From contig NC_045145.1 in assembly GCF_008831285.2 (NCBI RefSeq), positions 18,802,040 through 18,866,039 of the forward strand: a DNA stretch of 64,000 bases. Reading direction: 5' to 3'. Positions 35,716 to 48,214 of the stretch are shown in pieces. Made by a program: the position numbers and the translations under genes. The notes beneath the pieces are model-generated. The model did no database searches. It saw only the letters and a program-made list of their open reading frames with translations, and was not told the origin of the DNA. This DNA is from Nymphaea colorata. Its lineage: Eukaryota; Streptophyta; Magnoliopsida; Nymphaeales; Nymphaeaceae. Within the stretch, counting starts at the first letter, position 1. Each line of letters opens with the position of its first letter.

Positions 35716-38700
35716 CCGATCTGTCCATGCCCCTTCCCTTGCCTTCACCCATCGGATTCATCTTTACTTTTTTTCGCCTTTTTGTTTTCTGTTTTCGCCA
35801 ACTCCCGGTGTCAAAATTTTGCCGTCAGTCTCGGTTCTGGTTCTTCCTCTTTTTCTCTTATTTGATTTACCGTCAATATCTATGTGAAAAAAAAAAATAT
35901 GTATTCTTGGGGGAACGGGTCAACATACCAGTATTTAATCATTGGAACTTGTTGGCAATCAGAATGTCATATGTAATTGATCAATTGAATACGATTCATA
36001 TTCTCTGTCTCAAAGCAGTTGTATTTTTCCTTGTTTCAGGCGTTGTTTTTCCTTTTACTTTTTTCGAACGCACCACAGATTAGAATTCTTTCTGCATTCA
36101 TTCAGTTCAACGTCTATAACTTACAACTACGTGGATCAGATTTGAATTGAATATAGTTTTTTGCCATATTTGTTTTCCTTCGGATATTCGATTCAATGCA
36201 GATTTGAAAGAATAAAAGAAAAATCTATACTATATCTGAATGTGAATCCAAGTTTTACAATCCGAATTCAATTTCTTAGATTTGTATCCGACTTTTTAGA
36301 CCAAATCGAAACCGTGTATTAAGATGTATATAGAGATTGGTAAAAGAATATTTATTTAAACCTGTTCTGATCGGATTACAAATACGATCAGACATCTATT
36401 TAAATATGAATCCTGAATACAAATATGATCAGAAATTTACCTAAATATGAATTCAAATTCAATTGGATGTAAAACTGTCTCTGGTCTGTACTATATTTCT
36501 ATTGTAGATTCTCCAAATTTTGACTATGTAGATACACTAAGACAAATACCTGGTGCCATTGGACAATACCACCTCCTCCTCATTGTCAATATCTCCCCAA
36601 AAAAAAAAAAAAAAAAAAAAAACTAAAATGAAAAGGCTTTCAGAAACATTGCCAAATGTTTTTCGAGAAAAGTATAATAGAAAAACTTTATGACAAATTT
36701 ATCTGTTAACAGTTATAAATCATGAACCAAAGTCCAGCTATGATGACAAAGTGTTAACAACGTGGTTTTTTACTGCTCTTGATATGCCCTTGCTCATGCT
36801 AGAGAGAGAAAAAATTGCACCAATGCAGCTGAAACTTCAGGATAAAAGTTGAAATTTCTTCATCAAACTAATATTTTGATAAAAATGATGAACACATTAC
36901 ATATGTACAGTAAGCACAAAACCTACAACTATAACTTTGTGGGGATACATATATATAGATAATTTTACATGTTATTTACTTGGCTCAGAACTTGATTTAC
37001 CATGGTAAATGCTAACTAGTAAGAATGCACACTCTTGACCAAGAACTCTAGTTGAAGTGTTCTTAAGCATTATTAATTTTTTCATGAACCAGTAGTCAAG
37101 TTCTACAGCATGACTTTCAAGAGGCATTTTGCTGGACTGTGCATAAGCATGTGAAGCAAACCATACTATTGAAAATGTCAAAAAAAATGTACCTGAATCC
37201 ATTAACTTAGTTCCAACCAGCGATGGAGCAAGATATTTTGAGTGAGGGCGTGTTTGTTTAATTAAACGAGGATCTTACAATGCACTCCTTTTAATGCAGC
37301 TTCGTATTTGAGATCCGAAGCTATCAAATTCTTCCTACAAGAAACCTTAGGCTTGAGAGACGAACACCAATATGATCAATCAACCCGATATCTTCAACGG
37401 ATATCAAATGTTTCTTCGATATCTTTTTTTTTTTTTTTTTCTGAAAAGGTTTTGTTGGATATCAAATCTAAATCAAACTTATTGTCATCCTATTTACAAT
37501 TAAATATCGTAGGTGACATTTCTCTCTCTCTTTTTTTTTTTTTTTACATCGGATTAGTGCGCCCTAAAAGTTCATGAAAAGCCCTAATGGCTTAGACGGA
37601 AGTGAAAAACTCTTAGCACTGCTGGTGGGGGTGAACAACGTTGGAGCTTGACTCGTTAAAGCTAAGCTCATGAACGAGTTCGAGCAGAGTCGTTTGCTTA
37701 ACAAGTCGAGCTCGAGTTCATGAATCGACTCATTCAAATAATCGAGTTGAGTTCGAGTTCATTAAATTCACGCTCGACTTGGCTCAAAAATAATGTCTAG
37801 CGATTTTTTAAAAATCTGACTTTTTTTTATTTAAAAACCGGTGTATTGATGTTAATTAATTATGTAAATTTTTACAAAAGCTCATTCAAGTTTGTTGAGC
37901 CTCGATTTATGGCAAAGTAATAATCTATATATTCAAACAAGTTTTTCGATCCTTAATCGAGTCGAGCTCCACATGTAACTGTTTCTGTCAAGCAATTTTC
38001 GACGAGCTCACTGAACTCGGGTTCGACTCAACTCGTGTTCACCTCCATCCTCCGGCTGGCAAATAATGAATTAAGAAAATATCCAACCATCTATCAGAAT
38101 TTGCGGTCATAAAGTTTGTCCTCAATTGATGCCTACTGTTGAAAGAGAACTCCGCCACAAACGGTGAAGTTTTGAATTGACCTTGACTACTTCTCTTTTT
38201 GATGTTTTGAATTGATCTTTGACTTCTTCTCCTTTTGAATAACTCTTTTGTATAATTTCCGCTTGGTGGTGATGTGTGCTTTCTTAAACCACTCGTTTCA
38301 CTGTTGGATTCTGCGATGCTTTAAACCATACGTGCACATCAAGCAAGCACGTTCACACTTGTATAGATAGTATGCACCGATGATAATATGTTTCCCTTCC
38401 TATTATTTGATTATATATATATATATGTCCACTCAGGAGTCACGAGCACTCGCGGGTGTATTATATTAAGGTTGGTACAATCATAAAATGGCTGGTGTGA
38501 TTAAACATGAATGGCTGGTAGGCCGGAGGGATTTACCCTTCCAAACTCAGGATTTATCCTTTCTTATTTTCTTAGTCCCTCAACTAATTTCCAACTATTT
38601 TCTAGTTTCTCTAATAATAGGCGAGTAGAGAATTAACTTTAAACAAATATGTAAGAGAATTGTATACAAATCAATATTTTTAAAAAATTGCAGCTACTAG

Positions 38701-39119
38701 GAGATCATGACTAGCACAATGATGTCATCCAAAAGGAAAGAGGTCCTAACTACAAAAATTGAAGTGTTACAGGATCTAGTTACTCTTACTCCAGTTAGAT
38801 AAATTTAAATTAAAGTAAACAAGCCTGAAGAGTGGAGCCAGTGAATTGAGTAACAAAATAGAAGTCCGTTTGAAAAGGGAAAAACCAAACTGGGGACTGA
38901 ACATATTACAGATTAGATTAATCCCAATCTGGTTTAGTAAAAAAGTAACAGAAATTCCAAAACCATATCTTAACGATCTACATGTCCAGAAGACGGGAAC
39001 AAACATGATCATCCCAGAAGCAGATACAAGAGATACAAAGTTCAACAGATTACATCAATTGCACACTTATCTTACAACACACCGAGAAGTAGCATCAGAG
39101 GGTAGTGAAAGAGGCAAAA
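35716..39119. other. Intergenic, 3' side of GAD, AT-rich
   Basis: 3.4 kb without a recognised gene. It includes the GAD 3' UTR, an AT-rich segment at 36120-36480 with 'tatccgaat'-type words related to 2030-2200, a pure A-run at about 36598-36622, T-runs near 37420 and 37530, and a hAT-like element at 37625-38047 (listed separately). Confidence 0.5.
37625..38047. mobile_element. Decayed hAT-type miniature element, CGAG-rich
   Basis: Left end GGGGGTGAACAACG and right end TCGTGTTCACCTCC form an imperfect inverted repeat. The interior repeats words such as CGAGTTCGAG, GTCGAGCTCGAG and GACTCG, as in the intact element at 13651-14212. No convincing 8-bp target duplication remains, so the ends are approximate. 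Confidence 0.55.
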
Positions 39120-40261
39120 CTAGTCCTTATCTGCTACTCCTTCCTTCACAACAGTTACAGCGCATGCTGCATTTGTCACGACGTAGTTGCTTACACTGCC
39201 GAGTAGAACCCTGTAGAAAAGAACATGTTGGTACCTTTCTTTTTTCTACCATGTTCCAGAATTGTTTACATCCATTGAATTGCAGAAAGAAATCTCTTGG
39301 CTTTATGAAACAATTTGATGAAGAAATTCTTTCTAACCAAACTGCTACACAAAAAAAGTTGTAGCAAGATTTGACGCTTTACATGGCGTTTGACAAAAGA
39401 GGAATTCGACAAATCGAAGGCTCCATGATCAATAGCAGAGGGGAAATGGTGGTCATGGAGATGAACACAAGGGGCAGAACATCTCTTGAAAATTCTCAAT
39501 TTCAGAGAGGAAAATAAAAGGATCGAGAGAGATTGATTACCCTTTGAGTGGCCCCAGTCCCCTGCTTCCTACGACTATCGAGTCCAGCTCCAACTCGTCT
39601 ACTGCATCGCACAACTTATCCCTTGGATCTCCCCAGTAAATTTTCGCAACCACTTGTGCCTGTTTGTGCAACCTATCAATATGCTTCTTATACAACGACA
39701 GTAATGAACATTCTAATTAACAACTGAATTCAGTGCCGCGCTAACCAACACCAATAACTCAATTTTGGGACATTTTCTCCAGGGGAACGAAATTCAACAA
39801 GAAGAAAGAGATGATAGATCCTGGGGTTTACCTTGTTGGAGTTGGAAACTGTCTCTAAGATGTCAAGAACCTCAGGATCAGGGTCCCCAAGTCCATACTG
39901 CTTCAATGAATTAGATTCCTTCAACTCATGCAGAGGAATGAGCGCTGCCAAATTTCGTTCAAACCATCAAGAACAAGAGCCGGACAATCAGAAAAAGAAG
40001 AAAAACAAAGCAAACAGGAGAATTCGTAAGATCAAAGGAAAGAAGAGGAGAAAAGACAGAAAGAGGGGAGCAGGGGTACGTGAGCCGGTGGATTCCCAGA
40101 GCTTCTTTTGAGGGAAGTCCGATTTGGTGGACTGCACGTCGATGATAACGAGCAGGTCTCCTTCTCCAACTATGTTATGGAATATGGACTGCCCATCTCA
40201 AAGCAGCCTTGCTGCTCCCGGAGTAATCCATGCCGATACCAATCTTTCGACGCCCAGACAT
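39120..40261 (-). pseudogene. Universal stress protein (UspA family), frameshifted in exon 1
   Basis: Small plant UspA-domain protein, ATP-binding in many members. Exons (minus): 40261..40080, 39944..39832, 39659..39541 and 39210..39120, all GT-AG and in phase. The start MSGRRKIGIGMDYSGSSKAA and the blocks LVIIDVQS, PLIPLHELKES, YGLGDPDPEVLDILE and KIYWGDPRDKL, then the nucleotide-binding GSRGLGPLKG and GSVSNYVVTNA, are typical. In exon 1, after ALRWAVH (about 40173-40180), a 7-bp tandem duplication (TCCATAT-TCCATAA) shifts the frame and gives a stop two codons later. Without those 7 bp the gene would encode 165 residues, the normal family size. Everything else, including splice sites, is intact, so the break is recent, allelic or a sequencing error. 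Confidence 0.85.
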
Positions 40262-41669
40262 CTCTCTCTCTTTCCCTCTCTCTGTGGGGGAAGCAGCTAA
40301 ATAAAGACTTCTATGGCGAAGAAGAGAATACGTTGACGACGAAGAGACAGATCAGAAGAGGGAAGAGACCATGGGCCCCTTTCGCTTCTCTTTACAGACT
40401 ACAGTACAGTGGAGGAAGCTCCGCGATCAGAATGAAGAGAAGAGGGAGCATCTTGTTTTATGGAGAGAAATTTGCTTTTTCCCGGCTAACTTTCGAACAT
40501 ATTCTTACCAGTGGTCTCACCTTTAGTTGACAATTGTTGAAAAGAGAAAACTGCAAGTGAACACGTGAAGGTTTATAACTTTATACCTTCCAACTTTAAA
40601 ATTAGTTATTTATTTTTATAGAAAAATGAAGAATAGGTGCGTGTAATTTATTCAATTATAGCTAGTCAAAATGATAAGAAAAAAAACATTTTGTGAATAT
40701 GTCATGAATATAATTAAGAGATTAAGGTAAATTTATTAAACATTAAAACTAATGTTTGATGAATTTACTTTAATCCATAAAATATTTTGAGAGTGTCCCT
40801 AGTAAAAGACTATCCGTAAGAACATAAATCTCTTTTTGCATCTAACTAATTTTCTTTTTTTTTCTTCTGTAATTACAAAGGGCGCCACGTAGAATAAAAT
40901 TTCCGTTTTAAGTTTTAAAAGCTAATAAATAGGCATTTAACTTTTCATAGTAATTTCCAAATACTAAAGTTTGGTATAGAATGACAAAGTACCCTTTAAA
41001 TATCCTTTATCAGCCAAGGAAAGGGTAGTTCTTCGAGAGTATAATTTTGTCATTTTAAAACAAAAATTAATGTTCTCTTCCGACAAATGCATTTTTTTAA
41101 ATCTCTTTAAAAAATTAAGCATGTATTTGTTAATTTTTTAAAATCGAATGACGGGTAGTTATTTATTAAAAGATTAGGTGTTTTTCTATAATATTTTTTT
41201 AGATGCTTATCTTTTCATCTTAACGATGATGTGCAACGTTTATTTTAACAATGATTTCTCTTGACCAGCGACTTATTGGCCTGAAGTCGACTTTGTCTTC
41301 CCCCAACAGGCGTTGATGCACGCTCGTTTTGCCTTCTGGTGTTCACAAGAGCTGACTACAGACATAGGCGGTTTATATTCAGTTTATATTAAAATAAAAT
41401 TACTTAGATTACATTTATATCTGCAGCTAAATTTATTTATAAAGAACAATTTAGAGGGCTGTGATCTTGATATGATTTAAAAAAAAAAAAAAAGTTGTAT
41501 TAAAAATTTCAAAAATATGTTAAACCAGGCGTACACCTTACGGTTTTCACTCTTTGAAACGTTAATTTAATATTAAAACTTAGGTAAACTTGAGTGGAGT
41601 AGCCCCACGAGATCGGGATCACTGTTTCATGTTTAATTGAAAATTTATTAATCATATATCTAGCTAGCG

Positions 41670-41899
<230 letters not shown>

Positions 41900-44479
41900 T
41901 CCCAGATGGCATTGCTTGGTTGGATAGTCAAGGGCAGTTGGGATAATAGATGTATGTCCAATAATTTGAAGAAGGTAGAAAGGCAGTGGAAAGTAAAGTG
42001 GGAGACAGTTGCAGAGCAAGCAGTGTTATCAAATCGTAATATCGAGTATCAAATTCTCTGCCACTGTTGGTGAAATGATGTTGAACAATATATAAGTTTG
42101 TTTAGACTTTTGTCAAGCACAGCTCTTTTGGGATGGCTAAGTTGGATGTTCTGTCTTTTTTCTGGTTGATTCTTGCATCTCAGTTATATATATATATATA
42201 TATAGTTCTTTTACAATAAAGGATGAGATCCTACCTGCCAGACATCTTTCTTTGGAAAATATGCTTTGTCAAAGTTTTGAAAGTAGGAAAGAAATTTGAA
42301 ATGTGTGCGTTAACCCAAATACACGAACCAAGTTTCAAAACTCACTAAAAGAAAGTTGATCTTTTAAAGATTAAAGTTTCACAAAACTTGGTTAAATCCA
42401 AATGCCCTCTTAAAGATCACGATAACGCCATTTTTTAAAACCTATTATCCCATGTAATGATGTGACCAGCCGATAATCAGTATACTTGCTTGAAGAAGGT
42501 TCTACCAAAGGAGGAATTGAAATCAACATCGCCATCGCCATCACCATCGCGGTCGGGGCAGGCAGGGTGGAGGGAGGGGGGGCCACCTAGGTCACGCTCG
42601 TTAATGAAAAAAAAAAATACATTGAAAACAAATAAATAAAAAAATTAATTGTGTCATGTATTTTTTGGATTTGAATTCAGTTGGTCCTACCCAAATTCAA
42701 AAGAAAATCTTGGCTCCGCCTCTGAAGAAAATCTTGGCTCCGTCCTTAAGGGCAAGAACAATGAGAGAAAGGATTTTGCCTGTTGAGCGTGAGTACCGGC
42801 GACGACTTCCACTAATAAAAATTGGGATAACAACTAGAAGGGGAATCAGATTCTGCCTGGCCAAATGGGTGGCGAGTTTGGTTTCTGGGATGCGTACTAA
42901 ATAAACTTCTGTAGTTATCGGATCTGATGTAAGAAGCGTATTTGATTAAATGTTTATTTTTTAAAATGTTTATTTAAGGGAAACCGTTTTCATTGTAAAA
43001 CCCTTTAAGTCATTTCATTATATAAGATTTTTCGTTCTTTCTGGGATTTGGTGAACCTATGGTTTCAACACATATTGTATCACACCATGATCTGCAACCA
43101 TGAGATTTGAACCTCGAATCTCTTGAGTGTGAGACATCTTGAAGCTAGAGTCCTATCGTGGAGTGCTCTTTTTAGATGTTAGTAATGCCTTCTTAATTCG
43201 GTTCGGCATTATAAAAACGTCTCTTAAAATCTTTGAACCACAAAACCTTCAACCTATATCCTCCAAGTCTCTAAGTTTTCGTTTCTCTCTCTCTCTCTCT
43301 TCAACAAAAGACCGGCATATTGTTACCTTTTCTTTTGTTTTTAAATCTCTACTAATATGTTATTTGAAAGTAATATTCCGTTGATGATATATTGTCTCGA
43401 GAAATTAATAATTGTTCACATTGTTGCAGCTGGTTATTGAATTTTCTCACAAACTTTCTTTTTCACTTTTCTAACAACTTACTGATTTTAATTTTTTATC
43501 TCAACAATTTTTTCTCCGCCACAGCTGTCAAAAATGGGCTTCCTTTGCTTCTGAGGAGGAAAAAATGAATCCAAAGAGTGGAAAATTTTAAAGCTAGAAA
43601 TAGGAGGGTGTTAAATGTTTTCTTTAGTTAAAGCTAGAAACATGTTTTTTTCTTAACAAATATGTAGTTAACTCTTGCTTAGGCACTTGAAAAGCAAGTG
43701 ATGAAGAGCTGCAAAGAACGTTTATATGAGGATATTGGATTAAGTTTCAAGCATATTCTTTTAATATTATTCTTCTTTTCTGAATGCAACAAAGTCTACC
43801 CATAATTTAATCTTTCAAAGAGACGACGATTGAGTGGATAGGCTCTTGAAAGATTTCTATCAATCAACAGAAGAAGAAAAATAAAAACTTAACTGAGTTT
43901 GACGATGATAGATCAGTCGTGGATAAATCCAACCAATGAAAAACAACTCCCACCATCTGTATTAAATTTACAATATAAGTTCTATACGATTAGGAAATAG
44001 GAAACGGTAGGCAACATGAAGTATCCTGTGAGATATGATAAATATTGTATTCTACCGAAATGGTGTTTGCACAAGACATCAAAAGCATGCTTTGAAATTA
44101 TCGGTAAAGAATATATTAAATTAAATAAAGTTCGGCGTTAATCTGGATTTCTCATATTACTGATGCTGGAAACACGTTGGCAGCGGGACCCTTGCTAATT
44201 TTCCTCATCAAGATCCTATCTCTCGAGCAACCATCTCCACATCAGAGCTTTGGTCAATCAACCACTGATACATATAACTTCAATAAAATTGATCTTTCAT
44301 CTTATTAAATGGTCAATAATATAGTATTAAATGAGAATTTGATTTGTAGTGTCTTCCTCTTGCTTTCTTATCCACCAAGAACAGTTGGTGAAGCTCCTTA
44401 TCCACATGGGGTTTAAATACGATTGTTATTTTACAAATTAAAAGTTATATATATATATATATATATATATATGGTCTGT

Positions 44480-44820
44480 CTGCTCTCATATTTTGGTGGT
44501 CAACGTAGAAAACTAATCATTTGGAGTACGTTTGGCAATTCTGGATCTCAAATGTGAGGCTGATCTGAAATCCACGGTTTGTGCGACATTTTGTCAAATT
44601 AAAAGCGCAGTTCTGCTTGCTACCTGTCAAATGGCATTTACAATCCAAACATAGTCCGGAAACGGTTAACACTGGTTTTTATATGCTCTCATATTTGGTA
44701 GTTACACAGAGAAAAAAATCATTTAGGTTCGGTTTGATAGTCTTGATCTCATATATGAGGCTGACACAAAATCCAACTTTGTGGGACATTTTATCAAATT
44801 AAATGCTTAGTACTGTTTGC
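44480..44820. repeat. Diverged tandem duplication, period about 180 bp
   Basis: Two copies share the order 'ctctcatatttggt', 'aatcattt', 'atctca..tatgaggctga', 'gggacattttgtcaaatta' and 'gtactgtttgc'. They differ at many bases, so the duplication is old. Confidence 0.7.
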
Positions 44821-45383
44821 CGTCAAAACTCTAATCTGAATGCAAATCCAGAACTTATGTTCCTTTGGCGTCGAGAGGAGATCAGGTCACAGAGTTGGTA
44901 TCATGCAACACCACCGCAGTTCAAACAGTTTGTTAATGGTGCAGTCCAACTGATGGGAGACTGCGGAGAAAGTATGTGGTTCTAATCGCGTTTCACCTTC
45001 ACAAGGTCACCCAACGTAGACCTCATCCGCTGCATGGCAAGGCGGCCCCCCAGTCAGCCCCGCAGATTGCCAACTTCTCATATATTTCAAGCAATAAAGT
45101 TTTCCTTCAGATGAATTAGTTAAGGAGTTTGGCATTTTTAGCATCTCAACATGTTTGTAGAGCAACTGAATCCGTGCTTATATGCACTGAAACAATCGGA
45201 AAAAAAAAATAAAAAAATCTCATGGCACATTCAGTTGTATATTTGAACCTGAAAATTTTGCAGAATCTGCAAATTGTGCTCAACAAAAGGGTGTGCAGAA
45301 TTTCACATAGTTAAATGGGAAATAGAGAAAAACACTGTAAGCCACTGATCCCGTTACTTCTGGAAGATGCATGGCCAACTGGT

Positions 45384-48057
45384 CTACAATCTTCTCCCCC
45401 CAATCTTACTGAATCTTCTCGCAACTCCAAAGATCGTTGCCTTTGTCAAGAGCCTTTGGTCGAGACTGCAGGCAAGAACCACGGCGCTGCCAACAATAAA
45501 ATATTTAGGTATATTTATCCGCCATGCCTTTTTTGGGGTTTCTACTTCTAATTGTGATGACTCCACCAGTTCCATCGGCCTCGAATAATTTGGATCAACT
45601 TTAGTGTTGATCTGCGCCATCGCCGCACATCGGGAAAGTGGTTCTCCTCTCGTCCTTGCAGCCTGATAGGCCCTGAGACCTGGTTCAATCTTCCTGACAG
45701 CTCCCCACATTCCTTGACGAACACCAAGCTTGGCAATTTCCCATGGGATCCCCATATCTTCGTGATGAAAGAGAAGCACTTCGCACGCGGTTAATTGCCC
45801 ATCCCCTCTCCTGGATTCCACTGTTGGAAGGCAGATGAGCATTAGACCACGGGCCACAAAAACATTAACTGGTGGTTAGGCAAAATCAAATAAGAAATTA
45901 ATGCAAGTAATTAGCTTACCAGCTCGAATACACCAACTTGAATAGTACAAATCCACCCGCCTTGGCTTGTTACGCCTTGGTAAGGAGGGGTATGCTACTC
46001 CCTGCAACATCAGTAGGAAGCCTCATAAGTCATAAATAAGCAAATATTATGCAGGGTGAACTGGAGACAACTGTACATGATATATGAGACGGGTTAGGAC
46101 ATGGTCTCAGTGTTCAGCTCTTCAAGCAACAAACATCAGTATTCGTTACAGGAACTCCTAGGAAAACAATTAAGGAAAAAAATTCATCTTGATAACTGTG
46201 ACTTGATTGGTTGCCCAGAACAACTAAAGCCACAGCAATTTTTCCCTTTTTTGCCTCTCCTTTTTCCTTTTCATGCTTCTCCCAAACTTGGCAGTTCTGG
46301 GGATGGAGTTGGAACTCCAATTGCAGTTCAAAGTTCAAACTAATGTGCAAATACAGGTACATGTTTTGCAAAAACCAATAGAACAAATACAATCCAGGCA
46401 CAGAAAATGCATTGCATGTTCAATCTTATGGCACCATAAGAGAATAAGAAAACAGTTACACTAACAGCAAATATAGTTTCTTGCAGTCAACTCATAGCAA
46501 CTGACATTGCAAGAAAATCTCAAAGCATAGAGAAGAATATGGTCCATCAAATGCAGCTGCCGAGAGGCAATCGGTGTCAATATGAGATCTTACTGCAATA
46601 TCTCACAAGTCAAAACAATCTTAGGATTGCAAAAATGCTTTTCAAAACTCTCCTAGTGACCCGGCCAACTCCAAAATCTAGATCACAGTCACACACAAGT
46701 TCATAGTGTAGTTGCCAATTAATACGCAAAGACACACTTCTTCCTCCCATAACTGGTAAGGCTTCTCCCGTTAATGTAGTGCATCTTCTTCGGCAATTAG
46801 CATGATTCCACAGATAGGGATGTTCATCACATAAGATGAGAAAATTTATACGCTACACCACACTAGAAGCAACATACAGCTACTTGAATTTTCAGCATAA
46901 ATGTAGTCAAGGTGTGGGGAAATAGAGCATGCCAATTGTTTTCATACCTTTGTCACGCAGTAATATGATCCTCCTGATTGCCATATTCGGCGGCCTATGA
47001 TGTATTCTCGGTCACTACAGAAGAAAGGGAACTGCCAAAAGTTGCAACCCATATGTGAGAAAAGAAGCACAATTGCTTCAGAAAGTGAAGGAGACTAACA
47101 AGTACATGGAAGGCCTATCTTTCTACCTTCCTGACCCAATGAACAATCATAGTTCCGGTGTCCTCCCATTCCTCCAAAGTCGCAGCATTTGCGAGCATGT
47201 CATCCCACTTTACCCTGAATTCATCGTCCCAGAAAAAATCCCTCACCAACTCTGGTGTAGCATCTTCATAAACAGTCCGGCTACGGTATTGGGGAGGTCC
47301 AGTCTAAATTTTGGCAAAAAAGACAGAAGAAAATCAACCCAGTTAGGCAACTCGGGGACCAACCTATTCTCCAGTTGAGATTCAGTAAAAAACAGAGCAT
47401 TGCCTGCGGATCCCTCCGCCATGCCTGATACGTCATCGTCGGAGTTTCCCGGTCCATCATTTCATGCCAATCTGGACCTCCATCCCTCATCTCAACCAGC
47501 CGCCATAGGTGCTCAAAGTCGCTATCATTCACAACAGCCGATTGGTCTTTCTCTGGACTGTATCTTGCAGAGAAATGAAGTTACAAATGCAAAAACTACG
47601 AAAAAAATCGGAAGCGAAACCACCCGAATCCCGCAAAAATACCAAATCCCGGCTATGGAAAAGGACAATTACGAGGAATCCCCAGAATGAAGCAACCGAA
47701 AAGCATTAGAAATAGACCATAACTGAAGCAAGAGAAATACCTGGAATCCATAACCGCCGATGAACTCCCCTCTGACGTACCCTCTGAAACCCATGAATTG
47801 CAACTGCTGCACTGAGGAATCGAAGAACCGGAACTCGCCGACGAGCTCGAATCGAACACCGGCTGCTGCTGGATAATCTGACCGGCTCTCCTCTCCCTCC
47901 CGCCCCTGCCAACCGCCACCACTTTTTCCACCCATTTGGGTTTCCACATCCATCCCACCAAAAGCCCTACTGAGACCGCCACCCACAGCGGAGTAACGAA
48001 GGCGAAGAGGTCCCAGAAGAACCCATTCGTGAGCACCATCTCAAGAACAGCAGCCAT
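45384..48057 (-). CDS. START-domain lipid-transfer-like membrane protein (At3g23080/At4g14500 type)
   Basis: Plant StAR-related lipid-transfer (START) domain protein. The lipid ligand is unknown. Exons (minus): 48057..47741, 47563..47404, 47303..47127, 47031..46948, 46001..45920 and 45820..45384. Together they give 1257 nt or 418 residues, the normal length. An N-terminal membrane segment spans about 14-33 (LFAFVTPLWVAVSVGLLVGW). A Ser-rich linker follows, then the START region from about 106 on (FEHLWRLVEMRDGGPDW, YRSRTVYEDATPELV, DREYIIGRRIW, WGAVRKIEPGLRAYQ). A short hydrophobic segment lies at about 380-393. Intron 2 uses a GC donor (CAG|GCAATG) with a normal AG acceptor; the others are GT-AG. 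A 25-codon upstream ORF precedes the start at 48137-48214. No lesion seen. Confidence 0.9.
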
Positions 48058-48136
48058 GAACGCGAAGAGAAAATCGATAGAGGTGGGTGGTACGCCTCTC
48101 TGTTCCTCTTCCTAAGGTGAAGGTTTGGGGAAGAAG

Positions 48137-48214
48137 TCAGGCGAGTCCGCCGAATTGCTGACCGCCTACATGTGAATTGGACTCGGAGAGGCTCACCGCC
48201 TTGACCTCAGCCAT
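48137..48214 (-). promoter_or_regulatory. Possible upstream ORF (25 codons) in the leader of the START-domain gene
   Basis: ATG at 48214 in a strong context (GCAATGGC), reading MAEVKAVSLSESNSHVGGQQ plus five residues, then TGA at 48137. It ends 79 nt before the main ATG. It only matters if transcription starts upstream of 48214, which I cannot see. Confidence 0.45.

Noticed and set aside
35110..35748. 212-codon minus-strand ORF
   Set aside because: Antisense to GAD exon 6. It is a by-product of high GC and lack of stop codons.
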